Part shown: piece by piece, positions 31,798 to 41,953 of the stretch
How the letters are laid out: each line of letters starts with the position of its first letter
How positions within the stretch are numbered: the stretch's first letter is position 1
Source of the DNA: Stenocarpella maydis
Taxonomy: Eukaryota; Ascomycota; Sordariomycetes; Diaporthales; Diaporthaceae
Assembly: GCA_002270565.1 (NCBI GenBank)
Contig: NQMI01000035.1
Location: 259,658-323,657 of the forward strand
DNA length: 64,000 nt
Direction: 5' to 3'
Notes under the pieces: model-generated
Databases searched by the model: none
What the model was told of the DNA's origin: nothing
The model's input: the letters and a program-made list of their open reading frames with translations, nothing else
Translations under genes and position numbers: made by a program

Positions 31798-34700
31798 ATA
31801 TTTTATGGGTCAACAATTAGTACACTGTTGTTTTTGCTACCATGCACTTGCACTTGTCACGGCTCAAATAAGTTCGTGGTGTTTTTGTTTTAAAAAAAAA
31901 TTAAAAAATAAAAAATGCTTGGTCCTGTTTTAGGAACATAGGTGCGGATGCGTGAATTGTGCTGCCAGATGGACCTAGGTCCCGTGCTGGAAGACCATGG
32001 GGTCTGCTAACATTGGGTAGAGAAAGATACGTTAATAGCATAGCCAGTCATAACCCGAGGACAAACCGTAAGCGGGCAGGAAAGAAGGCTCCTGATTGGT
32101 TGAATTCCCAGAGGCACCCAGAGGGCACCCAACGTCGCGCCTTCCTTCTCTTTAACCAATACCAGTTAGAATGGAAATTACCTTTACAAGAGAGGTTTAT
32201 AAAGGGTTTATTATAAGAAGATTATATATAGAGACTTTCAGGAGCTCTAAAAGGAATGTAAAGAAGTTATCCTTATTAAAGAGAACCGCCGCTTAATTCT
32301 ACCTCGGCCAGATGGCGTGCTGAAGCCTGATTGGCTAAGATGAGGATACTTACAGTTGGCAACTTACTTACAGTTAGTCCTCGACATATAATTGGCTATG
32401 CCATTACCGTATCTTTCTCTACCATGAGGTCACCACTTTACGATTTAATGAATAACGTAATGATATCAAGCCGAAGCTTCCAAGTCTCCCTCGTATATTG
32501 AATAATCACGATATGCAGAAACGACTGGCTCTCCTATTAAATCGCTGCGGAACAGCTTGGATCCTTAGTGCGCAAGTGATTTGAAGGGAATGGTGTTACG
32601 TTCCTTCTTGGAGTTCCAAAGAAGTTTGTATGCGCGACTGACCTCCTCCTTGGTACCCACAAGTTCTACTTCTCGATCCCATCTCCTTATGCTCTTCAAC
32701 TTCTCTCGCTTTCTTTCGTCGTATTTCTGTTCCAGCTCATACTATCGACGATGGAGTCACCATCTTCGCTCTATGTCTCGGCTGTGGGCCCGTCGCAATC
32801 AATTCCCTGGCCAGAATGGCTCATGCCTGTGATCTTGTTACTCAACCCCCTGAGTCGCATGGGTCGCATGGTCGGCGTGGTTTGCACACCGGTCTCTGGT
32901 GCCTGCAAAGAGCTTTATTCTATCCTTGACTGGGTGGTGATGTCCACATCCGCTCAGAGCTCCAACGCTCCAGGTTCATGATACTCCCAGGAAGCTCAGG
33001 ACGACCACTGTGGCATGGCGAATACACATTCTGGTCGACCAGACCGCGGATCGAAGCCGTATGTGAAAATGTCCAAGGGGATGAGGATGGTCATGCGGGC
33101 GTTCCGATTGACTTCTAGGCTACTTTATTATCACACTGCTCGATACTTTCGTCGGCAACACCTTCATCTAGGGAATTGGTCCTTCGACCCTGGCTTTCTT
33201 CGCTTCTCTGAAAGTGCCTACTGTAGGACCTAATTCCTCCCCGTCACGAAGGTGCCTTTAAGACAGTATTAGCAAATCTGCTATGCGCATTGCACGTAGG
33301 AAATGACTGCAGAAAGGGCAGAGAGCACCCTTAGATAGCCTTATCCACTAGAAAATACCTCGTTCATTGCTAGGGTACCACGATTGGTGGTATCGACATG
33401 AAATCTAAATTAGCTAATTATCTTTACTCACAAACCCCCATCAACCCTCCTATGGTGTTGCCGACAGCCCGTTGAATTGCTTCAAACACCAATAAAATCA
33501 TTGTCTACATACCCGCCTAAAAAACGACCAATTCCATCACTAGTAGCGTACTCGCGGGCGATCTCCTCGCTTACGCTGTCAGCGCCAGAATGAAGGTGGC
33601 CATGGGCCTTTAGAAGTCCAAGTAAAGCAGTCCAATTAAAGCCGGCCCAACGACGTAAGCCAGCTTGATAGCAGTAGCAAGATATAACCGCCGCAAAATG
33701 ATCACCTGCGGTCATCGAGCATACCGGGTCCGATCTAGCCGCCGTCGCAACCAAAGGTTGAGACCCCCCCCCCAAGGCTACCATCCGGCAGCTACAAAGC
33801 TGATTAGTGCTTCCAAGAGATCATCAAGGAAAGTTTATTGATAAACTCGCCGCGGAGATTCCTTGGCGTGCTGCCAGAAGGAGGCCGCAGCGGCGAGGCT
33901 GCAACATGCGAAACTCCAGCGTGAGACGGACCACAACGAAGAGACTACCAAACTGGGGGAACAAGCGATGGATTTGACCATTCCTGGTGAAGTAGCTTCA
34001 AGCAGGGGTGGGTATTGCTATGTCTCTGATGGCGTCCGCGAGCAGTAGGTGCACATGATGGGAAGACAAACCATGCATGAGCTTCTTGGACGACGACGGG
34101 CAACGCGGTCAGCAAAGGATTTGTAGATGAAAGACCATCAATGAATGTAGATCAAGTGTACACTTCGGTACCGAAATACTGGTTAGTTAGTGGCTCTATC
34201 TGATGATAGCATTTTATCAATCTCGCCTTTGCTTGGCCTCCTTCTGGGATGCTAGCCTGGCTGCCTTTTCGGCTGCCTTGAGTCCACCGAGTGTGAAATT
34301 GCATTAAAGGTAGGGACTGAGAATGTATGAGTGGGGACGCAAGCTCCGTCATAGCCCTTGCATCCAACCCTAACTATAAGTATTAATAGAATAAATAAAC
34401 TTTATATATATAAAGTAGGATAATAGGTACAATATTCTAAAAGTAAAGAGCCTATATAGCCACGGGCCAGCTTGACGCAAACCAACTATCGGGCAGCTAA
34501 AACAAATTAACCGATCACCCACCACTCTCCGTCACCGAACCTATACGCATCGCCTCGTGCCACGGACAGTAGGCACCGCTTTAGCCGCCGAGGATAGGAT
34601 GTTGTACACTTGAAGAATCGCCTCGAAGCCAGCCTACTACCAATCCTACTAACCCACGAGAATCCGAAGAGAAATGGGAGAAGAAGGCAAATAAGCTAGA

Positions 34701-34877
34701 ATGGACTTTGCACGGGCTTTAAGGAGATCAAGGGATATCTTGGGAAATATATGGTCAAATTGTGAATAGTTGCCCTTTCAGGTTAAGCCCGCCGGGCGGA
34801 ATAAATTGTGTGCGTGTGTGGGCGTGTCCGTGCGTGGTTTGTTCGATTTGTTTATATTTGTGAAATCAACAGCTCTA
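31798..34877. other. 3-kb spacer with decayed fragments, no intact gene
   Basis: This lies between the convergent EthD and AflR-like genes. 31960-32460 has repeated GATTGGTTGAA/GATTGGCTAAG motifs and AT-rich tracts. 33482-33784 (minus) is an open frame of 100 codons (AGDHFAAVISCYCYQAGLRRW) that could be a piece of a lost gene, but I do not recognise it. 34380-34450 is AT-rich and LTR-like. No complete gene supported. Confidence 0.4.
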
Positions 34878-36278
34878 CTAGGTCTGCCGCAGCCGGTTGA
34901 TAAGTTCTGACGATAATATGCTAAGATTTGTGCGCAGGTCACTCTCGAGTTGGTCCAAGGTCCCAGCAGAGAAAGACATCATCGACACTCCCTCATCTTG
35001 TGGCGTTATCGGCGAGAGACCCATCATATACCGATCTGATCCCAATATGTTGCCGCCAACCTCCTTCGGCCATTTGAGTCTCGGCGACAGCTGGTTGATC
35101 AGCGTCTGCACGCGATGCAGCTCACTGAGGACATGCTGGGCTGCGATGCGTCCGAGGCCCTCGCTGTCATGGGCAAGGTCAAAGTAGCCACCAAGCTGGC
35201 CGATGTGATCCTTGCTGCTGGAGGCACTGTGCATATTCGCTGGCCTGTCCGGCGGCCGCTCAACTCCTCCTACCCCACGAAGTTGTATCCGCGCCGCGCC
35301 TGCGTATCTCACTAGGATCTTGAGGACAATCATGGAGAAGATAGGCAGCAAGAAGACCTCCTCTGCGCACGAGCACGTGAGCATGTTGCTCACGGTGTCG
35401 ATGCTTTGCTTGTTGTCTGTCAGCACTATCCGGGCCGGGTCAGCAGCGGCCGTGTCAGATATGCCCTTGGTGGGTGAGGCCTGTGAGGAGGCCAGGGATT
35501 GGTCCGAGATGAGGTTCTTCAAGATGTCGAGCGCCCGCGCCAGACAGCCGTGCGAGGTGGAGGAAGACACGCATGCCACACTGGTATTCGCGGTCGACAT
35601 GGCTTGGTCGTTGGAGGATCGCGGTGACGACCCCGATGCACTTAGAGGATCAGCTCTTGACAGCGGGCTTGAGGTGTGCTCAAGGCTGATGGCCCTGGTC
35701 GTCATGAGGAGTGATGCAACGTCATTTCGCGTCGAGGTGATGCTGCCGCATTCCAGCAGAGGCAGGCCGAAGGAGAAGTCCATGGACGGCATGAAAAGGT
35801 CAATCTCATTCACCTCCGGGCTGAAGTCCGATATTTCAGGGGATTTACAGGTGTCCGAAAACGCAGAGAAGATGTCTGCTGAGTCTGCCGGAGATACATG
35901 GTCTGTTGTGACCAATGCCAGGTGGCTGCGGGTCGTGGGCAGTGCGCTGGGGGGCGTTGCTGTGACCTCTGGCGCAACACCGCCCTCGGCCTGGATTGTG
36001 TCGGCCTTACGGCTGTTTTCGCAGTCGCTGGCGGGTTTGGGGTTGAATTTTGCGACGGTGGTTGCGCTGTTCTCCCGTTTACGCCCGGGACGCTGGCTGA
36101 CAATATATTGGCATGCGGTGCCCCGTTTCTCGCACCGGGAGCAGGATGGCTTCTCCTTGGGGCATTTGACCTTGCCTACAGCACATGCATGGCAGCTGTC
36201 TCGGAGCTTGTGTTTCGGGTGGCCGGAGCCACGGTGCGTGGGCGAGTACTGCCCTGGCTTATTTTGGAATAGAGGCAT
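34878..36278 (-). CDS. Zn2Cys6 transcription factor, AflR-like
   Basis: An intronless 466-residue protein. The binuclear zinc cluster is near the N terminus: Cys29, 32, 39, 46, 49 and 56 (CHACAVGKVKCPKEKPSCSRC), preceded by KLRDSC and followed by CQYIVSQRPGRKRE. That order (KLRDSC...ACQY.VS.R.GR) is the AflR signature of aflatoxin/sterigmatocystin-type regulators. The middle is Ser/Thr/Pro-rich. The C-terminal part (LGGYFDLAHDSEGLGRIAAQHVLSELHRVQTLINQL) fits the AflR-specific C-terminal domain (PF08493). AflR binds TCG-type half sites. It is predicted to be the pathway-specific activator and is divergent from an AflS-like gene, as in aflatoxin and several anthraquinone clusters. Confidence 0.93.
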   Translation of the reverse strand: MPLFQNKPGQYSPTHRGSGHPKHKLRDSCHACAVGKVKCPKEKPSCSRCEKRGTACQYIVSQRPGRKRENSATTVAKFNPKPASDCENSRKADTIQAEGGVAPEVTATPPSALPTTRSHLALVTTDHVSPADSADIFSAFSDTCKSPEISDFSPEVNEIDLFMPSMDFSFGLPLLECGSITSTRNDVASLLMTTRAISLEHTSSPLSRADPLSASGSSPRSSNDQAMSTANTSVACVSSSTSHGCLARALDILKNLISDQSLASSQASPTKGISDTAAADPARIVLTDNKQSIDTVSNMLTCSCAEEVFLLPIFSMIVLKILVRYAGAARIQLRGVGGVERPPDRPANMHSASSSKDHIGQLGGYFDLAHDSEGLGRIAAQHVLSELHRVQTLINQLSPRLKWPKEVGGNILGSDRYMMGLSPITPQDEGVSMMSFSAGTLDQLESDLRTNLSILSSELINRLRQT

Positions 36279-37106
36279 GGCTTGGTCGCGCTGTCAGGAG
36301 ACTCGCATCTCAGAGAAGGACCGGATTCATAGATGGCGAGCTTATCGGCTCACCGTCAGGCATCTGTAATGAGAGGCGGGTAAATATACATCTTTCATTT
36401 TGAGGGTCTATTGACCAGATCCATCCCTGTACAGCAAAGGAATGGCAGGGCCTATGAGGTGCTCATCTCACATTGGATGGCGAGTGGGTAGTGGACTTAG
36501 TGAGAGCCTGGATTACATGCATGTAGGATTCAAGTTGCGCAGGCTTGGGGCTTGGCAGATACTCAACAGTCACTATGCAGTGGAACACAATGCGCCGAGT
36601 TCCCGGATACACCGGTTCGCCACTGTACTCGATTGATTAGTGAGCCCGAGTTATCGGGTCCTTAGAGGTACGCACATACACCAGTCGTCGTGTACGGCCG
36701 GTGCTTGTGTTCTGCCTGCCAATGGACTCGGATGCCCGTGCCGGCCCTCACGCAGTACCTATACACACCCATGCCGGAGATCCTAGACACTGCACAGGTA
36801 GAGTGCATCAGTACACAAGACAAGCTTGGAGAATGCCACATCGGGATTGAATGATCGTCGTTCTCGTTGTTGGGGTAAATTATTATAAGAAGCGTGAATT
36901 CTTCAAGCCATGTGCTAGTTAAGCGACTTCGTTCTCAAGGATCCCCCACAGAAACTTGAAGCTAAGTGCATAACACTAAAGCGGCCCTCGACTACTACTT
37001 GGTAATTGGTCCATTCCTACCTGAGTACTTTAAATCATATACCCAAGACTACTCAAGGGTGTTCCGCAATCCCTCGGAATTACAAGATTTCAGACCCATC
37101 CCCACC
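36279..37106. promoter_or_regulatory. Bidirectional promoter of the AflR-like and AflS-like genes
   Basis: An 828-bp divergent spacer with ordinary composition. Short frames here carry no domain. By eye I found no convincing TCGN5CGA site. The GTG-start extension of the AflS-like frame (36966) is not used because the family N terminus fits the ATG at 37107. Confidence 0.35.
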
Positions 37107-38627
37107 ATGGATCTATTGGCTCAACTCGACGACTATAGCAAGCAGCTCGCCGCGGCCGTGAAGAGACTCAGCTATCAACATGGCCCTATGGATTCCTCAG
37201 ACACTAATGCCAGAAAAAGTATGGACCGAGATAAAGCAAGCATTCTCGCCAACGTGGCAAGAATCCAGATGCTTGTCTCAGCGCCTTCCGATTTCCTTGA
37301 GCATCTCGCCAGCCAAGTCTGTAGCTACCGCCCCCCCCCTCTCCCCACCGCCCCTGCTGATGTACGCATGACCTTGAGATTAATCAGTCCCTCACTCCCA
37401 GGTCGAGCTCCTCGGTTGTATCCACTGGTTGGGCAGTTTCCAGATCCTTCCATGCATCCCCCTTGAGACCAAGGTTCCTATAAAGGATGTGTCCGATCTG
37501 GCAAGAGTCCCAGAAACCGAGTTGGGCCGGGTCATTCGTCTGACATCCTTATTCGGCTTCCTCAGCGAACCACAGCCAGGCATCGTCGCCCATACTGCAC
37601 TATCAGCGCACTTTGTCGCCCAGCCATCTCTATTGGACGCCGCCATATTCCTGGCCGAATTGTCAGCCCCAGCGGCGCTGCAGATGGCATCAGCGACGCA
37701 GGGACTTGTCAACTCGGGCCAGCCAACCGACATAAGCGCATACAGCCTAGCCCAGAACACCACGACTGCTTTCTATACGGCATGCCAAGAGCGCCCTAGG
37801 CTGAGTCGACAGTGGTCGGCTTATCTCCATCACGCCGCGGGGCTACATAGGACGGGAGAGCTTGCTGACGTCCTGTCACAACTCAGTTGGTCCAACCTGA
37901 CCAACGCGTGCATAGTTGATGTAATACTTTTTCAACTCCAGAGCCTCACACCGGCCAGCGCCGTACTGTATCAGAAAGAGCAACACTAACATAAAAATGG
38001 CAGGTGGATGCACGGTCAACATCCTTAGCACGCCACCTCGCCGATCTTCACCCGGGCCTCCGGCTCATAGTCCAGATAAACAAGACGGCCTCGGCTAGGC
38101 CCAGCTTGGACCTGTTCGCTCCTTCGGGCGCTGCTGGGGCGTGGGGGACCCCAACGCCTGCGGCAGCTCAACGAGCGTGGGACACCGATCAGGGGTCCCG
38201 CATCACCGTAACACATAGGGCTCCCGGCGCGTCTCAGGATGTGACAGACGCCGACGTCTACATCCTCCACCTGCCCGCGACATCCTCCGCCGGCCTCATG
38301 CTCTCGCAGCTCCAGGAGCTCTTTGGAATCCTGCGGGCCGGCGGCGGGCGGGGAATGATGCTCATCCTGACCGCTCTTCTCCTCCCAGAGCTGGGGAGCA
38401 CCTCCGACCCCAGGGCCGAGGCCGTGGCGCGCGCCCGCGACCTGGGGGTGCTCCGGCTGGCGGGCGAGGGCGAGATGGAGATGGCCGATCTGCTTGGCAT
38501 GATAGCGACTATAAGGGATGGCGTTGGGAGACTTTCCATCACCGATAGGATCCGCTCGAGCGATGGGCTGGTGGTGGCTCTGGCTGTCAAATATCAGGTC
38601 TACACGGAAAGTCCTCTCGAGTTTTAG
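37107..38627 (+). CDS. O-methyltransferase-like co-regulator, AflS (AflJ)-like
   Basis: Proposed CDS: 37107-37316, 37402-37920, 38004-38627; 450 residues; introns of 85 and 83 nt, phase 0. An N-terminal winged-helix part (MDLLAQLDDYSKQLAAAVKRL; later VPIKDVSDLARVPETELGRVIRLTSLFGFL) resembles fungal O-methyltransferases. The SAM loop, normally DVGGGxG, reads DVDARST at about 243-249, so the glycines are lost. The C-terminal part keeps the fold (ADVYILHLPATSSAGLMLSQLQELFGIL). A methyltransferase-like protein without a clear SAM loop, next to an AflR-like gene, is what AflS/AflJ and MdpA look like: partners of the activator rather than enzymes. A real methyltransferase with a diverged loop is the less likely alternative. 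Confidence 0.82.
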
Positions 38628-38891
38628 ATAGTGGCGCATTGGTTCTTACATACTACCATTAGCATCGTATTCTAATCTCTGTGTTCCCAAACGAAAGATA
38701 AGGTTGAATGTAGACTAATTTCTCTGTCGATCCCACATTTGCTAGAACCCGATTCCAACGCAAATAACTCAAGCCTTTGTATTTATGTAACTAGGATACA
38801 TGGTCGCCCCCATGTGCGAAACCTGAGTGATCCCGGATTTGCCCACCGTCTTATCAACTCGGCAGGAGGACCAGCCAGATTCGTTCATTAT

Positions 38892-39680
38892 CTATGCTGG
38901 GCCAGTCCAGGGCAGATAAGGGTGCATCCACGGGAAGAAGTGCCTGAGAAGACCAACTATGATGCAGAGGGGCGTCCCCCTTGGGAACTTGGCTCCTCCC
39001 CCAGTGTTAACGACGCCGACATTCCTCATGTCGTACAGGCCCTCGGGGTCATCCGCAGCCTCTATCATGGCCCCCGCCAGGTCAAAGTACGAGACGAACG
39101 ACTCTTGCTCGTCGAAGTCGAGCGCGTGCCCCCTCTGCTCGTCGACAGACAGGCCTCCGGGCTTGATGAAGATGGTCGTAAGCCAGTCCTTCTCGGCGCG
39201 CAGAAGCTGCTCCGCGACCATCAGATCCTTGTAGACGTTGGACGCGGCCCTCTTCATGATGGGTAAGAACACCCTTGGCATCTTGCGGTTGAGGTGGGGA
39301 TCGATGGTAGCTGAGGACAACAGGACGATCTTGGGCATCGCGGTACCGGTGCCTGAGTCGCGCCTGATTATCCTCAAGGCCTCAAGAACCGACTCGACAG
39401 AGTCCTGCGATAGCCTGCACCCGGGGATGTTGTCGTTGCTTGTGATTGTGAGGAAGACGACGCGGCAGCCCTTGAGACACCGCACGAAGAGGTCGACATC
39501 GTGGATGCTCCCCTCAAAGACCTCGAGCCTCTTGTTGTCTGCACCAGCTGGGAGGCTGCGCATGAGCTTTGCTTTGTTGCGGCAGTAGGCGTGGACGCGT
39601 GCATCTGGGGTGCGGAGGAGGAGCTGTGTAAGCGAGAGACCGGTGTTGCCGGTGGCTCCCAGTATAGCATACGTTGCCAT
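38892..39680 (-). CDS. AvfA/NmrA-like NAD(P)-binding oxidoreductase
   Basis: An intronless 262-residue protein with a clear ATG at 39680. [22 protein letters not shown] holds the GxxGxxG loop (residues 8-14), then [11 protein letters not shown] for cofactor phosphate recognition, and [11 protein letters not shown]. The whole pattern, including [20 protein letters not shown] and [43 protein letters not shown], resembles the averufin oxidase A (AvfA/AflI) group of NmrA-like proteins found in aflatoxin, xanthone and anthraquinone clusters. These act, often together with a P450, in oxidation or ring rearrangement of anthraquinones. It is divergent from the NorB-like gene. Confidence 0.85.
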   Translation of the reverse strand: MATYAILGATGNTGLSLTQLLLRTPDARVHAYCRNKAKLMRSLPAGADNKRLEVFEGSIHDVDLFVRCLKGCRVVFLTITSNDNIPGCRLSQDSVESVLEALRIIRRDSGTGTAMPKIVLLSSATIDPHLNRKMPRVFLPIMKRAASNVYKDLMVAEQLLRAEKDWLTTIFIKPGGLSVDEQRGHALDFDEQESFVSYFDLAGAMIEAADDPEGLYDMRNVGVVNTGGGAKFPRGTPLCIIVGLLRHFFPWMHPYLPWTGPA

Positions 39681-40355
39681 CTCTACCTGTAGACACTGTC
39701 GAAATGATCTGGATTATGACAGGGATTGTACGCTGTTTGCTCTGAGACTGGTTTGAACGAGACCGAGTTTCCTTTAGGGTCAAGTGCTGCGGCTATAAAG
39801 ATGTGCGTGCATCAGGTTAGCGAGGTTACAACAGCGGTCATAAGTACGGATCTTGGAATCCCGAAGCATTTTTGAATCGAGCGGCCACTTATGCCGCAAA
39901 TCACCGGCCAGCGACGATTTATGAATCTCATTGAGCCTTCTTTCGCTTGCAGAAAGGACTCTTCTCGGTCTCTACGAGACGCTTGACACCGGAGTCCGGC
40001 GGGATATTGGCATTCAGCCTTGGCGTGTAATCCACGTACATGCAGGACCGCTGACTAGCGTTCACACAACTACACAACTCCCGAGATAATAATCCCCATT
40101 TGTGGCCACGGAATTAACTCTTAATTACGGCCGATATCAGGGCTGTGTAAGAGTTATCAAAAAATAGTTCGTCATCCATAACAGCATCTCCGGAGCGGGG
40201 CGTTTGCTCAATGTTGCCTGAACGGGATAAAGCCTATTAAGATCGTCTCCTAGGGGCTTATGAGTTCAGGACATGCTTCGAAGGAAACAATCAACATTCG
40301 AGTACCACTCAGTCCTGCCCCCTACCTTGTCTCAACAGACTAGGCTACCTGCAAA
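39681..40355. promoter_or_regulatory. Bidirectional promoter of AvfA-like and NorB-like genes
   Basis: A 675-bp divergent spacer. It contains GTCTCTACGAGAC near 39974 (a perfect 6-bp inverted repeat around one base) and CACCGGAGTCCGGCGGG near 39988 with opposed CCGGA/TCCGG half-sites. Both are candidate regulator sites by shape only. Confidence 0.35.
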
Positions 40356-41699
40356 ATGGCGGGACCACGTCCACAAGCACCTAAGAGTCTGCTTGGCAGA
40401 CATCGCTTACTGGCACCAGCCGCCAGTGTCCATGTCAGCCCTCTTTGTTTGGGGGGGATGAGTACGCCCACAAGTATTTGCCTGGGGCATCTACGGAGTG
40501 ACGACTAACGCTTATAGACTTTGGCACCTCATGGCAGGCCCAGATGGGCGAATGCACCAAGGAAACGACCTTTGACCTCCTCGACACCTTCTACGACCTC
40601 GGCGGCAACTTTATCGACACTGCCAATGTGTACCAGGACGGCCAGTCCGAGCAGTGGATTGGCGAGTGGTTGCAAAAGACGGGCCGTCATGCTGAGATGG
40701 TCATTTCCACCAAGTACAGTATGAACCCTGTCATGGGACAGCCAGTCCAAGCAAGCAATTTCGGCGGCAGCGGCACAAAGGCAATGCAGACCTCCATTCG
40801 GAGGAGCCTGGATAATCTCCAGACCGACTACGTTGACATCGTGGGTAGTCTCCAGAACATCCAGACCTTCCCAAGGCCAGGATTCGTCTCGTCTTGCTGA
40901 CCCCTCCCCCCCCCCTCATTTAGTATTACATCCACGTATATGACTATGCCACGGACGTCCCCGAGCTGATGCAGTCCCTCAACAACCTGGCGGCCCAGGG
41001 AAAGGTGCTGTACCTGGGCATCAGCGACACCCCGGCCTGGTTCGTCGTCAAGGCGAACGCCTACGCTCGCCAGCACGGCCTCCGCCCGTTCTCCATCTAT
41101 CAGGGCCGCTTCTCCGCGCAGCTGCGGGACCTCGAGCGCGACGTCATCCCCATGTGCAGGCACGAGGGCATGGCCGTCCACGCCTTTGGCGTCCTGGGGG
41201 CCGGCTACTTCAAGTCCCCGGGGTCCGAGAAGCAGGAGGGGCGCAACGTCGGCGGGCACATGCGCGTCGGCCGCGAGGAGCAGCTGTCTGTCGTCTTGGA
41301 CAAGGTTGCCCAGCGCCACGGGGTCCCCCTCACCACCGTTTCCCTGGCATACGCCCTGCAGAAGGTGAGTTAATACCACCCGCACATGCACACACGGTCC
41401 TAACCGAGAATTTGTACTAGGCGCCTTACATCTTCCCCATCGTCGGTGGCCGCAAAGTGGAGCATCTCAGGGCCAATGTCGAGGCTCTCGGCCTGGAGCT
41501 GAGCCCAGAAGATGTCGTGGAGATTGAGACGGGCTATGATTTTGATATCGGCTTCCCGCACAACCATATCAGCGTCACTGGCCAGGTGCCTCAGGGTCCC
41601 CAGGACGTTATCAGCGTTCATTCGCTGGGTCATTTTGACTTTGTCAAACCTCAGGCTGCCATCAAACCCCACAAAGGTGATTTTGATGGTCCTCAATAG
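40356..41699 (+). CDS. Aldo-keto reductase, NorB/aryl-alcohol dehydrogenase-like
   Basis: Proposed CDS: 40356-40461, 40518-40840, 40924-41364, 41421-41699; 382 residues; introns of 56, 83 and 56 nt. Junctions restore family blocks: LCLGGM|NFGTSWQAQMGE, TDYVDI|YYIHVYDYAT and SLAYALQK|APYIFPIVGGRK. The catalytic tetrad is present: Asp69, Tyr74 (FIDTANVY), Lys101 (ISTKYSM) and His147 (YYIHVYD). Length and sequence fit the NorB/AflF-StcV group, which reduces aldehydes or ketones with NADPH in aflatoxin-type pathways and is close to fungal aryl-alcohol dehydrogenases. It is the last intact gene before the RIP-mutated MULE and probably marks the right edge of the cluster. Confidence 0.9.
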
Positions 41700-41953
41700 C
41701 CTCGGACAGTTAGTTTACATGCGTAGTGGGAGTCAAAATGGCAAAGAACGGATACCTCGCTTGGTTCAGTCAAAATTGGAAGATGAATGCTAGTGACATT
41801 TCTTTTGCGCCGAGTTTCTTTAGGATGGTGAAATCACAAGATTGGTATAAATTACTGATAAGTAAACATATAGTGACAGCCACAATCACATCGTGTTATC
41901 ACAAACTCTGGCAGTGGAGTGGCTTAGGGCAACGTCAGACTGCTAGTTGAAAA

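Noticed and set aside
36966..37106. Longer AflS-like N terminus from a GTG at 36966
   Set aside because: The ATG at 37107 gives the usual MDLLAQL-type start; the upstream part has no family match.
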